NCBI RefSeq assembly: GCF_963082655.1
Contig: NC_081553.1
Coordinates: forward strand, 154,481,441 to 154,545,440
Source of the DNA: Stomoxys calcitrans
Lineage: Eukaryota > Arthropoda > Insecta > Diptera > Muscidae
Direction: 5' to 3'
DNA length: 64,000 nucleotides
Positions 22,501-29,744 of the stretch are shown in pieces (position 1 is the first letter of the stretch; each line of letters starts with the position of its first letter). The position numbers were made by a program, and so were the translations under genes. Below the pieces are notes generated by a model. It ran no database searches, was not told the DNA's origin, and was given only the letters and a program-made list of their open reading frames with translations.

Positions 22501-22687
22501 GATTAAATTGAAAATAAACAATTGTTTACCGATATTTATAAAAGAAATTATCTTCGTTGAAGGTACGCAGGAAATCCTTATACTTTTTTTTAACCGCTTG
22601 CATATTAATATTGTTCCCATCCTGCTGCTGCCCTTCACCGAGCAAGTTATCAGAAAAGAAAATACCAGCTTCATCAAAACCTTCCAT
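7410..22687 (-). CDS. Mcm5: DNA replication licensing factor Mcm5 (four exons)
   Basis: Subunit of the MCM2-7 replicative helicase, which is loaded at origins and unwinds DNA in the nucleus. Joining 22530-22687, 21359-22469, 7585-8406 and 7410-7526 gives 2,208 nt, 735 codons without a break, close to the Drosophila length. Landmarks: N-terminal zinc-binding cysteines at about residues 169-218, Walker A GDPGTAKS at 380-387, Walker B CIDEFDKM at 442-449, sensor Asn 488, arginine-finger SRFD at 511-514, and a C-terminal winged-helix region ending RKMLYRLC. All introns have GT/AG ends. The start ATG at 22687 gives the conserved MEGFDEAG N-terminus. The third exon is separated from the second by a 12,952-bp intron full of transposons, between Walker A and Walker B. 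The gene looks intact. Confidence 0.97.
7585..8406 (-). CDS. Mcm5: Mcm5 exon 3
   Basis: 822 nt coding residues 424-697: Walker B, sensor 1, arginine finger and the start of the C-terminal domain. The acceptor is TTTTTTAG|CGC and the donor CAG|GTAACT; the reading frame runs directly on from exon 2. Confidence 0.97.
8407..8615. other. Start of unique part of the long Mcm5 intron
   Basis: About 200 bp of AT-rich intron sequence between exon 3 and the first LINE; nothing else recognised. Confidence 0.6.
9384..10139 (-). pseudogene. Reverse transcriptase domain of RTE-like LINE
   Basis: A 251-codon open stretch with successive RT motifs: [91 protein letters not shown] and the catalytic YADDI. 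RT copies the element RNA at a nicked target. The frame shifts near 9400 into [14 protein letters not shown] and further on into [15 protein letters not shown] (8634-8924), so the polyprotein is broken in at least three places. Confidence 0.85.
10457..10936 (-). pseudogene. C-terminal endonuclease part of RTE-like LINE
   Basis: Codes [19 protein letters not shown], then [20 protein letters not shown], the C-terminal strands of an APE-type endonuclease. The usual SDHYL motif of the other copies (about 62080) is disrupted here. The endonuclease would nick the target; it is truncated and inactive. Confidence 0.75.
11250..11948 (+). pseudogene. LOA-like ORF1 (gag-like) remnant
   Basis: Plus-strand fragments: [19 protein letters not shown] near 11280, a short piece near 11420 ([19 protein letters not shown]) and the open stretch 11740-11949 rich in Ser, Glu and Ala. 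The last stops just before the endonuclease frame opens at 11952, as ORF1 and ORF2 do in LOA-type LINEs. No zinc knuckle is seen. The assignment is from position and composition. Confidence 0.5.
11952..13800 (+). pseudogene. LOA-like ORF2 endonuclease/RT, degenerate
   Basis: It begins with [18 protein letters not shown] and VVLIQEPWV, an APE-endonuclease start (catalytic Asn and Glu). Most of the endonuclease is then lost before [15 protein letters not shown] (about 12400). RT follows with [32 protein letters not shown] (about 12780), a damaged catalytic box near 13010 (YADE in place of YADD), and [15 protein letters not shown] (about 13130). Several frameshifts. The region 13476-13790 is open and codes the post-RT segment. 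Confidence 0.8.
13865..14215 (+). repeat. Hairpin-headed LOA-tail unit at the 3' end of copy B
   Basis: Head with ACCACACAGG...CCGTGTGGTG inverted arms, then the LINE 3' region and a CAACAAC tail. It matches the dispersed short units at 31660, 41700, 42838, 45670 and on the minus strand at 39365 and 62940. Confidence 0.75.
14216..16470 (+). mobile_element. 2A-LINE family, older host copy (F1b) with inverted 5' part
   Basis: Older copy of the family fully seen at 16471-20057. Its 5' part (about 14216-14460) is inverted and reads on the minus strand: [20 protein letters not shown] and the zinc-finger region. The plus-strand remainder starts at about 14462 at the linker before RT and runs to 16470, where the younger copy is inserted; its own 3' end resumes at 20058. 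The inverted part meets the sense part at its 5'-most base, as in twin-primed LINE insertions. Confidence 0.85.
14474..16506 (+). pseudogene. 2A-LINE pol, RT and C-terminal parts (F1b), broken
   Basis: It keeps [10 protein letters not shown] with a stop just upstream (about 14845), [44 protein letters not shown] (about 15240), [10 protein letters not shown] (about 15420) and a catalytic box changed to YAEDCT (about 15510). The C-terminal region (15835-16478) keeps a CPDC...[11 protein letters not shown] zinc knuckle. At least four frameshifts or stops. Inactive. Confidence 0.85.
16603..19284 (+). CDS. 2A-LINE pol, N-terminal 893 codons (2A, zinc finger, endonuclease, RT)
   Basis: Start ATG 16603 gives [14 protein letters not shown]; the only in-frame alternative is non-ATG, as a stop lies at 16504. 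GIEKNPGP (16621-16644) fits the 2A core except Gly for Asp. A Cys/His finger follows ([13 protein letters not shown]...[10 protein letters not shown]). The endonuclease runs from [13 protein letters not shown] (about residue 115) through [22 protein letters not shown] and LGSDHLPI (about 330), the catalytic set of APE enzymes. RT has [36 protein letters not shown] and the catalytic YADDCTIL. The frame is lost near 19216 by one missing A in CAAAG where the sister copy at 50770 has CAAAAG; the tail after that is out of frame. The product would copy and insert the element. Confidence 0.9.
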   Translation: MLLVRAGIEKNPGPWFCSVCQNRLHHRSVSVRCNRCLEWVHFRSCSGLTSLREYSHTGYVARCCANSASSGSQASPSSPSASSSSDYVTPPTSPVRQFMQRQHPSPTIARPVSGNVSFLQLNCNGLRGKIDEIVDFMSRKSISVAAIQETKLTNTCSLHSCHGYNVLRKDRSRNGGGGLAFVIHHSVQYRPISPALDASDPYMECMGVAVKSGTAEIEIYNVYIPPVGSCVPINGQAYSPDISGLLSGHSRLVLGDFNAHHSSWHSPLGNDQRGIALAEQIDSSTFCTVNEDAPTRITRRCSSSPDISIASPDLLSDVSWQAVISLGSDHLPIILTIDRPPDFITSERRTFINYKKANWTGFREYTNRRFNELPPPSDVLVAERKFRDIINAAAARFIPAGRIPQVRPNFPAQAVVLADERDGIRAMDPANPRISELNLEINRVVNEHKRNLWLEHLEQCNLGTGAGKLWATVKSLSNPGRRDDRTSVTFGELTVTDPKRCARLFNRQFIVHPERDRARRRAIRRIRGLRADEQPSQFTVGEVTNVIRGAKSSKALGPDGISTLMLKNLDLPGVEYLTTVLNLSLNTLIVPDVWKMGRVIPLLKPGKDPSLGESYRPISLLSPVAKTLEALLLPSLVGEFPFAEHQHGFRRLHSTTTALHAITTHICRGFNQPRPCDRTVLVALDLSKAFDTVSHAKLFEDIANTSLQPGLKRWVANYLCGRQSFVEFRDKKSKHRRVKQGVPQGGVISPALFNLYLSSIPPPPDGIEIVSYADDCTILASGPPPIDDICDRLNVYLNELASYFAARNLKISATKSSATLFTTNTREVNSELTVMVDGELIPTIKCPKILGVTFDSSYTFSPHATAICNKVKVETRSSSHSLAALGVQTKKPC
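19216..20021 (+). CDS. 2A-LINE pol, C-terminal part, one frame out
   Basis: Continues the pol protein after the single-base deletion. It codes [52 protein letters not shown] and a zinc knuckle [17 protein letters not shown], then stops at 20019-20021, just before the AATAAACTGC tail. The knuckle is typical of the C-terminus of Jockey/CR1-type LINE proteins and probably binds the element RNA. Confidence 0.88.
20058..20197 (+). mobile_element. Remaining 3' end of the older copy F1b
   Basis: About 140 bp that repeats the last part of the 2A-LINE, from TGCCCGGCC to AATAAACTGCTACAACAACAA. Differences from F1a (for example CCCCGTGG for CCCTGTGG, and TAGAACACAAT for TAGTACACAAT) show it is not a duplicate of F1a but the rest of the host copy beyond the insertion point. 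Confidence 0.85.
20229..20441. mobile_element. mariner-type MITE, copy 2
   Basis: Same family as 2506-2741, reverse orientation, flanked by TA (20227-20228, 20442-20443). The left end has lost part of the inverted repeat. Confidence 0.85.
20577..21184. mobile_element. Tc1-like foldback element with about 195-bp inverted ends
   Basis: Left arm about 20577-20771, right arm about 20989-21184, nearly identical in inverted orientation, beginning GGTGATTTTTTTGAGG / GGTGATTTTTTTAAGG and bounded by TA. Both arms code the same N-terminal transposase start ([20 protein letters not shown]). The core between them carries one transposase piece. It therefore looks as if the transposase 5' end was copied onto both ends. 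Too short to be autonomous. Confidence 0.88.
20786..20990 (+). pseudogene. Transposase fragment of IS630-Tc1-mariner type
   Basis: Codes [17 protein letters not shown], then [20 protein letters not shown] and [14 protein letters not shown]: the first catalytic Asp region of a Tc1/mariner-like DDE transposase. The second and third acidic residues are missing because the frame runs into the right inverted arm. Confidence 0.85.
21359..22469 (-). CDS. Mcm5: Mcm5 exon 2
   Basis: 1,111 nt coding residues 53-423: the N-terminal OB-fold and zinc region and the first part of the AAA+ core with Walker A. The donor is ACG|GTATGT after KDPAT, phase 0. Confidence 0.97.
22530..22687 (-). CDS. Mcm5: Mcm5 exon 1
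   Basis: 158 nt coding residues 1-52 and two bases of codon 53. It starts [13 protein letters not shown] and ends FFYKYR across the junction. The donor is CG|GTAAAC. The following 60-bp intron (22470-22529) ends in TTTCAG. Confidence 0.95.
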
Positions 22688-22783
22688 TGCTTATATTTGT
22701 TTCAAAAGACTGCCAAAACACAAAATGAAACGATATTAAAATGATGGAGTTCCAAAGTTATACCGTAGCTTCAATGCCATAAA

Positions 22784-22791
22784 TTTCCCGC
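22784..22791 (+). promoter_or_regulatory. E2F-type site upstream of Mcm5
   Basis: TTTCCCGC, a perfect match to the E2F consensus TTTSSCGC, 97 bp upstream of the Mcm5 start codon. MCM genes are known E2F targets in animals, so S-phase control is a reasonable inference. A TATCGAT-core sequence, half of the fly DRE motif, lies at about 23016. Confidence 0.65.
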
Positions 22792-22920
22792 GTTATGAAC
22801 AACGCAGAAGTAGGTTTTTCGATTTTATTCGCTAAAAGTCGAAGCCCATTTTCAAATCGAACAATCGGTTTTAAGACTCAACAATCGATTATTTCAAAGG
22901 CGTATTTAAAAAGGTGGGCT

Positions 22921-24200
22921 AAAGCGTATTTATAAGGTGGCCGCATCGGCGAATTGCTACAACAAAGAATCTTTTTTGGGAACTTGATATGCCAAAATTT
23001 GTAAACAGGGCGAAAAAATATCGATTTTCCGTGACATTTTAAATTTACGGCAAATTTGCTTCAACCAATCAGAGCAAGAAGAAAGAAGTTTATTAATTTT
23101 TGAGTATCAAACAAGAAAAAACAAATTATAAAATGTTCAAATTCCCATTAGCTCCAGAGGCTTTACCCACAAAACCACCTAGTTGTTCACTAGGTTATTG
23201 TACCGATAAAATAGCTGGCTCATTTCCAATTGGGCTGAAATTGTTTCCAACTTCAGAGGCGTGTGTCTCGAATATAACCAGGGACCACACATCACAAATG
23301 TCAAATGCATGGTGGCGAACATGAGGTTTCCTCCTAAATTGAGTACATACTATTTTGATGGGCAGTGTAATAAGCGTACTACTAGCAAAGGGCTCGAATA
23401 GGAATATTGTGATTAGAGCTGAATCACCACAAGGACGGTTTTTGTATCCCTTTTTGAGGCTCTTGGATAATTGTGGGATTTTCAAATCATTTGAAAAGGA
23501 ATGGGTAAAAGTTTGCTGGATACGAGATCATGATTTAATCTTGGTGTGTGGCCGCTCAGAGTGCATATAGTATGCTGCCAAGATTGACCAACGGGTTTGG
23601 CGTTAAAAACCGGAAGATAAATTTGGTGCCATTCTTTAATATGAGGTAACTTGGTGTGTTCAGGAAACCACTCCTACATGTGGAGCTGCCGCTCTTACTA
23701 TTGATAAGGGTCCTTATAAGTCATTGCAAATGTCAGGACTTTGACGTTGCGATGGACACATGACGGACTTACATATGATTCGCGGCTGAGCACCTATTTT
23801 GGCATTGGCCTAAAATTGCTGGGGTAGCTGCAGGGCTATGGCTAAATGAACACCTTTTTTACTGTCTAAATTATTTCTGGGCACATGGTCCTGATGCATG
23901 TTGACTCTTCATCTTCTACATTATAATGTCTGGCATTGTACCGCCGTAAATTTTGTCTGTGTTCTTCAGAGATTTCTCTTTGAATCTGATCTTTTTGGGG
24001 GCGACAAAGCGAATGAGGTTGTTGGACGCGTACCATTATAAAACCAAAGTTTAAGAACCATAACAGCAGCAAACACAAAAATCAATTCAGAGAATTTTTA
24101 TTTTGAAGTTTATATTTTAATAAGGCGAATTGAAAAATGAATTGATATATCAAGTTCCATCAGCTGTGCTGATGCGGCCACCTTATGAAATACGCCTTGA
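22921..24200. mobile_element. P-superfamily-like DNA transposon remnant
   Basis: Inverted ends: left (A)AAGCGTATTTATAAGGTGG from 22921; right, read inward, CAAGGCGTATTTCATAAGG ending at 24200. The ATAAGGTGG core followed by CCGCATC resembles the P-element terminal repeat. An 8-bp direct repeat flanks it: GGTGGGCT (22913-22920) and GGTGGGCC (24201-24208), one mismatch; P elements make 8-bp target duplications. Coding traces inside are too decayed to prove a transposase. Confidence 0.6.
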
Positions 24201-24420
24201 GGTGGGCCTATCAGCAAAACTGAAGGATCTACAGATGTCAAAACAAATTTGAATTCGCCGCAAAACAAAAAACGGCAATTTAAATTTCAAAAATTTTAAA
24301 TTAAATTATTTGTGTTTTGTTTGATTGTTCAATTATTTGAATAGTTTCTATAGTTCGTGGAATATCTTGTGTGAACTAAAACTTTTTTGCAATTTAATTA
24401 TTAGTTGGACGTTGGAAACA

Positions 24421-24535
24421 TTGTTGTTGTTGTAGCCACATTTTCACGTGGAGGTGGCAATCCTAGTCAAGCTCCTTCACATAGATCGGACCTCAATGTT
24501 CCAGCCTTTGTGGTGTTTACAGCTATCCGTGCCGG
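24421..24535 (-). repeat. LOA-tail unit fragment
   Basis: Antisense GTTGTTGTTGTAGCCACATT and the adjoining region of the LINE tail, fused to part of the hairpin head (CTCAATGTTCCAGCC). An internally deleted copy of the short unit described at 31660. Confidence 0.7.
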
Positions 24536-24619
24536 GGAAACACTGATATTGATTGAAAGTGACAAAAATGCCTAACTTGACAACTACATTTCAAATATTT
24601 CAGGTATTTGAGTGTATGT

Positions 24620-24790
24620 AGGAGAACTATTTCTGTACAATCTGCCATCTTGTCATCAAGCTGATCGTAGTTTTGCCAACACACACAAAGAAATTTGTGT
24701 GCGTGTGCGTACAAGAGCAGAGAATATGCGAGAAAGAAGATAACAACAATGAGAATGCAAACAAAAATCTTTCATTTTATTACCGTCTTT
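24620..24790 (+). repeat. Fragment of P-like MITE family
   Basis: Shares TGCCATCTTGTCATCAAGCT, GTTTTGCCAACACACACAAA and AATATGCGAGAAAGAAGATA with the MITE at 25532-25805 (there inverted) and with 28903-29113. The terminal repeat is not preserved here. Confidence 0.7.
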
Positions 24791-24889
24791 TTATGTGGAA
24801 CGGGATTGTATTCTTTTTGGAGGAGAGCGAAACAAAAACAAAGTCCTTACTTTAATAGGAGGAGTGGACTTATTACTCCAGATGGGTTA

Positions 24890-25410
24890 CCAAGAGCGAA
24901 CTGTCTGAATTGGTTCAGGATTATGGTTAAATTAACACCTTTTTTCTGTCTAATATATTTTCAGACACAAGGTCCTTTCGCCACTTTTGACTGCAGTAGG
25001 CGCTTGAAATGGCAGATTGAAGGGAATTTTTGCAGCCTGCCTGGCCCCCATTATTGTCATGCATGTTGGGTCCTTACCTTTTTCATTACAATATCTCTCA
25101 TTGTACCGCGGTAAATTTTTTTTTGTTCTTCAGCGCTTTTGGAATCTATTTCGGGTGCGACGCATTTAACCTAATTTCCCTGAGTGAAGCTGATAGCGAT
25201 TGAGGTTGTTTGGGACATACCATTTTATAACCTAAGTTTAAAAACCAAACAGCTACACAAAAATCAATTTATAAAATATTTATTTTGAAGTTAAAATTTT
25301 TATAAGACGAATTCAAAAATTATTTGACTTATCAAATTCCATCAGCTGTGTTGATGCGGCCATCTTATTAAATACGTCTTGCGCTCACTTTATTAAATAC
25401 GCCTCGATAC
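24890..25410. mobile_element. Second copy, right half, of the P-superfamily-like element
   Basis: Aligns with 23820-24200 (shared GGTTAAATTAACACCTTTTT-type start, ATTGTACCGCGGTAAATTTT and the right end TGATGCGGCCATCTTATTAA). The left half is missing. Confidence 0.65.
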
Positions 25411-25531
25411 TAGTGATCCCAAAGTCAACTTTCGACTAATCGATTAGTCGACATTTTGTGTAAAAAAAAAAACTAAATTTTGGAGGAGATACAAGTTTTG
25501 TTTATGTTGCTTTTAAGGTTGAGTAACATAC

Positions 25532-25805
25532 CAAGGCGGATTTAAAAGATGGTCTCACGCGAACAGCTGCTAACAGCCGGCCAGGTTTGACAGTATTAAG
25601 ATGACCGATTTTTGTTTGCATTCTCTTTGTTGTCATGTTTCTCGCATATTCTCTGGTCATGTACGCACACGTATACAAACACGCACACAATTTTCTTTAT
25701 GTATGTTTGCAAAAAGTCGATCAGCTTGATAATAAGATGACGGCTTGCACCATATGATTTGTGGTTGTTGTACAAAAGAGACCACCTTTAATTATTTCGC
25801 CAAGG
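25532..25805. mobile_element. P-like MITE, complete copy (274 bp)
   Basis: Ends CAAGGCGGATTTAAAAGATG and, inverted, CCTTGGCGAAATAATTAAAG, both followed by GGTCTC. The flanks TAACATAC (25524-25531) and TTACATAC (25806-25813) form an 8-bp target duplication with one mismatch. The ends recall the P-element terminal repeat (GAAATAA...AAGGTGGTC). Confidence 0.7.
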
Positions 25806-25889
25806 TTACATACTATGTGCGCACATTAAAAATGCAACTCTGTAAACAAATCCCACAAAAGCAAATTGCAAAAGGACAAAGGACATACA

Positions 25890-26716
25890 CATAAAATACA
25901 TTTCTAAATACGTGGACGATATCTTTGCCATAGTTAAAAGGAATCAAATTGAACTAATACTTAAACAGCTCAATTTATATCACAACAAAATCCAGTTCAC
26001 GGTGGAAAAATGACAAGAAAGTGAAATACCCTTTTTGGAAGTAAGAATAATTGGAGAAAATAGGAAAATTATAACAAATTGGTATGCAAAACTAACAGAT
26101 TCCACAAAGATAATACTAAAAACTATATTAAAAAAGAATGATTTTCCAGCAGACTGTAAATAATATATAATCGAAAAGGGTAGGCAGGAGAACTCAATAC
26201 AACCAGAAAGAAAAAGGTTACCTCAGTGTACCATTTATTCCCAAACTAATGAAGAAGAGGACTCTTAAACAAATGATAACAACAACAAACACTGCAATTG
26301 CATACAAGTCTAACGAAACATTAAAAACAATATTTGCAACAAGAGCAACAAAAAGGGACAAACTCAAAGAAAACAACAATGTTTACGAAATAACTTGCAA
26401 GGGCAACGAAAAAGAAAAATAACAAAATTTACGTGGGAACAACAAAAAGAAGATAAGGTGTACGTTTGAGCGAAAACGAAGCAGATATAAGAAAACGAAA
26501 AGACAGCACAGCATTGGCACAGCACATTAATAAGAGCAAACACACTGCGGATTTGAAGAACGTAAAAATACTGGACAAAGAGAGGATTGAAAACAAACGA
26601 TATACATACATTGGAAAGATTACGAATTCAAGAGAGAATGCAAATGTCAATCAACATCAAAGAGGACAAAGACAACACCAAACTACTATACTCGGTTGCA
26701 ATAGCTTAAAGTGAAA
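25890..26716 (+). pseudogene. Penelope-like retroelement remnant: RT and GIY-YIG endonuclease
   Basis: The first part codes ISKYVDDIFAIVKRN, the catalytic YVDD strand of a Penelope-type RT, then YHNKIQFTVE and IPFLEVRI. The second part codes NKIYVGTTKRR, the YVGTT form of GIY-YIG, then RLSENEADIRKRKDSTALAQ and HINKSKHTADLKNVKILDKE, the conserved His/Glu region of the nuclease. RT followed by GIY-YIG is the layout unique to Penelope elements. Stops and frameshifts between the parts show it is dead; the N-terminal RT half is missing. The open stretch 26466-26714 is the nuclease end. Confidence 0.88.
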
Positions 26717-27123
26717 ATACGTTCTGTGATACTAAATTAAGTTTTTTTTTTGACAATTACTTAATTATTTATTTATTATTTATACAAAATTTGTGTTTGC
26801 GCATTCTCGTTGTTTATAAATATAAGTGAAAGGAAAATGAACTAATTGTAAGCAAAAAAGCTTAATCATGAACACATAAGAAATCGTAATTTTCATAGCA
26901 TACTTTGTTCTCCAATAAAAATTCAAAATAAACGAAGCCTGAAGAAGTCGGAAATAAACTGATGAAGCGTTGGGAAAAATAATGAATTAAATTAGTTTTA
27001 TTCATTACAAAAACATGATCATAAAGCCCATGAAAACCTTTTATTAAAAAACAAACAAAAAATTGGTCAATAACGAAAATACAATAAGCGTCTATGTTTG
27101 AGGATGTTCTGCATAGGTATGTA
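26717..27123. other. AT-rich 3' flank of the Penelope-like remnant
   Basis: Probably includes its 3' UTR: GCCTGAAGAAGTCGGAAATA and CTGATGA...GAAA lie at 26936-26975. No gene seen. Confidence 0.5.
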
Positions 27124-28079
27124 TTAGGTTGCCCAAAAAGTAATTGTCGGTAATATTGTAGTAGTAATATAGTCGGCGTTGACAAATTTTTTCAACGACT
27201 TGTGACTCTGTAATTCCATTCTTTCTTCTGTCAGTTATCAGCTGTTACTTTTAGCTTGCTTTTGAAAAAAAATTGCGCGAAATATTGTTTACATTTGTTT
27301 GTTTGGCGTCAATTTTAATATGGGTACCACATGTATTGAAAGAAATTCATTTAACAAACCGAATCAACGCTTGTGATATGCACCTTAAACGCAATGAATT
27401 CGACCCGTTTTTAAAACGAATCATAACTGGAGATGAAAAATGGATTGTTTACAACAACGTTAGTCGAAAACGATCATGGTCCAAGCATGGTGAACCAGCT
27501 CAAACCACTTCAAGGGCTGATATCCACCAAAAGAAGGTTATACTGACTGTTTGGTGGGATTGGAACGGTGTGGTATATTTTGAGCTGCTTCCAAGGAACC
27601 AAACGATTAATTCGGATGTTTACTGTCAACAATTGGACAAATTGAATACAGCCATCAAGGAGAAGCGACCAGAATTGATCAATCGTAAAGGTGTCATATT
27701 CCACCAGGACAACGCTAGACCGCACACATCTTTGGTCACTCGCCAAAAACTGAGTGAGCTTAGCTAGGAACTTTTGATGCATCCACCATATAGCCCTGAC
27801 CTTGCACCATCAGACTACCATTTATTTCGATCTTTGCAGAACTCCTTAAATGGTAAAACTTTCGGCAATGATGAGGCTATAAAATCGCACTTGGTTCAGT
27901 TTTTTGCAGATAAAGGCCAGAAGTTCTATGAGCGTGGAATACTAAATTTGGCAGGAAGATGGCAAAAGGTTATCGAACAAAATGGCAATTATATATTTGA
28001 TTAAAGTTCATTCTAAGTTTTATTAAAAATTCATTTACTTTCTTTTAAAAAATCCGCAATTACTTTTTAGGCAACCCAA
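27124..28079 (+). mobile_element. mariner element, internally deleted, with transposase
   Basis: 956 bp between inverted ends TTAGGTTGCCCAAAAAGTAA and TTGGGTTGCCTAAAAAGTAA, flanked by TA. It holds the C-terminal two thirds of a mariner transposase but lacks the usual N-terminal DNA-binding segment, so it is shorter than the usual 1.3 kb. The ends match the MITEs at 2506, 20229, 29507, 45209 and 63849; it may be the best remaining relative of their source. Confidence 0.92.
27309..28004 (+). pseudogene. mariner transposase (D,D34D type), N-terminus lost and one stop
   Basis: Cut-and-paste DDE transposase. Visible motifs: VPHVLKEIHLTNRINACDMH, TGDEKWIVYNNVSRKRSW (first Asp), FHQDNARPHTS (second Asp), and after a TAG at 27765-27767 the remaining HPPYSPDLAPSDYHLFRSL with the third Asp, the mariner signature. 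The TAG replaces a codon that is Trp in relatives, a single-base change. The paired helix-turn-helix region (about 110 residues) is absent, consistent with the 5' deletion. Confidence 0.93.
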
Positions 28080-28081
28080 TA

Positions 28082-28545
28082 TTTTTTCATTGCCCCCGTA
28101 AAGACTGGACTCCAGATTTGAAATCTTCAGCTCCTAAAAGGCGCATTTAATATCCGAGATTAAAAATCTTAAGCCTATGAAGTCCGAATATGGTCATATG
28201 GGTCCCACTTTAGGTATAGATCCCATACTAACGTATCCACATTCTTCTGTATTTTTGCTCTAAAACCCATATTTTTGTTCCAAATTGTCTATAATTTGGC
28301 AAGCCACGTGGTAAAAGTATATTCCAATCCATGGTCGAATCGATCAATATTTTATAGTAGCTCCCATATAAGGGCACATTTCACACATTGAGACTTTTGC
28401 ACCAAATGGAAAAATCTCATTTTTGAAAAATGGTCTTTGATAATGTCGGATACATAAAATCGGATAGAAAAAGATAATTTTGTTCTTTTTGGGGTTTTAT
28501 AGATTCGATAGAGCATAAAAATTCATTACTCATATGTGCAATAAA
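28082..28545. other. Intergenic AT-rich DNA
   Basis: No gene or element recognised; short repeats of CCATATAAGGG/GGTCCCA type, common in fly dispersed repeats. Confidence 0.5.
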
Positions 28546-28775
28546 ATTTGGTTGTGTTGAGAACAATGTCATTTTTGAAATGACATCTTGATAACGAGAT
28601 GGTGTGTTTGCAAAACTTCGATCACCTTGATGACAAGATGATGGGTTGCACCGTATGATATGTGGTTGTTGTAGAAATGAGACCATGTACCATGGCGAAA
28701 CAATTAAAGGTGGTGCAATTTGTACAACAACCACAAAACATATGGTGCAATTCGCCATCCATCAGTGATTAGTGC
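28546..28775. repeat. Palindromic P-like MITE pair
   Basis: Two terminal regions of the family at 25532 face each other: GGGTTGCACCGTATGATATG at 28641 and, inverted, CATATGGTGCAATTCGCC at 28739. CCATGGCGAAACAATTAAAG (28690) is a clear terminal repeat. Confidence 0.6.
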
Positions 28776-28902
28776 AACTCTGACTTTGAGTACGCTACTA
28801 GTTCGCTCCATATTTCCTCGTCGACAGATAGTGCATTTCGTGAGAAAAAAAATTTACTCAGCTGTTTACGATACACTACCTGGTAATTATGTCATATGCC
28901 AT

Positions 28903-29113
28903 GCCATGGCGAAACAATTAAAGGTGGTCTCATTTGTACAACAACTACAAATCATATGGTTCAATCCGCCATCTTGCCATCAAGCTGATCGTCGTTTTGC
29001 CAACACATGCAAACAACTTTGTGTGCGTATGTATATACGTGTGCGTGCAAGAGCGAAGAAAATGCGAGAAAGAAGATAACAACAAAGAGAATGAAACAAA
29101 AATCTGATATCTT
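28903..29113 (+). mobile_element. P-like MITE, left half
   Basis: Begins with CCATGGCGAAACAATTAAAG then GTGGTCTC, as in 25805 inward, and runs through the shared internal part (TTGCCATCAAGCTGATCGTC, GCGAGAAAGAAGATAACAAC). The other end is not recognisable. Confidence 0.65.
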
Positions 29114-29506
29114 GGCAGAATGTACTAATGAGGTGAAGACATGCGAACAGGTGAGTATAATTTTTTAAATTTCTTGTGATTTTGCAGTAAATCGAAATGT
29201 GAAAGGCTTGATATCACAGCTGTGATATTTTTTTAAAATCTTTAAACGATATTGAATTTGGTCCGATATTCCACATAAAGCAACAAAACAGTGTTATAAT
29301 GATACTATAAATACAAATATGAAACACATTTGTAGAAAATACGTTGTAAACCAAAGTTTATTTCTAAAACCACTTTGACATTTCAATTTACGGCATTTGC
29401 CATTAAAGGGACTTTTGTTTGTGGTAGATTTTTGTTTTTATGCTAATGACCCTACCTCTTAATTGTACCTTGGCATCCATGTTTGAATTAATATGGTTGC
29501 AAGATA
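29114..29506. other. Intergenic DNA
   Basis: AT-rich; nothing recognised. Confidence 0.5.
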
Positions 29507-29742
29507 TTGGGTTGCCCAAAAAGTAATTGCGGATTTTTCATATAGTCGGCGTTGATAAATTTTTTCACAGCTTGTTAATTTGTAATTGCATTCTTTCTTC
29601 TGTCAGTTATCAGCTGTTACTTTTAGCTTGTTTTAGAAAAATGTGTAAAAAAAGTATATCTGATTAAAGTTCATTTTAAGTTTTATTAAAAATGCATTTA
29701 CTTTCTTTTAAAAAATCCGCAATTACTTTTTGGGCAACCCAA
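29507..29742. mobile_element. mariner-type MITE, copy 3
   Basis: 236 bp, same orientation as copy 1, with TA flanks at 29505-29506 and 29743-29744 and TTGGGTTGCCCAAAAAGTAA at both ends. It sits within a host repeat that is continuous on both sides. Confidence 0.92.
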
Positions 29743-29744
29743 TA

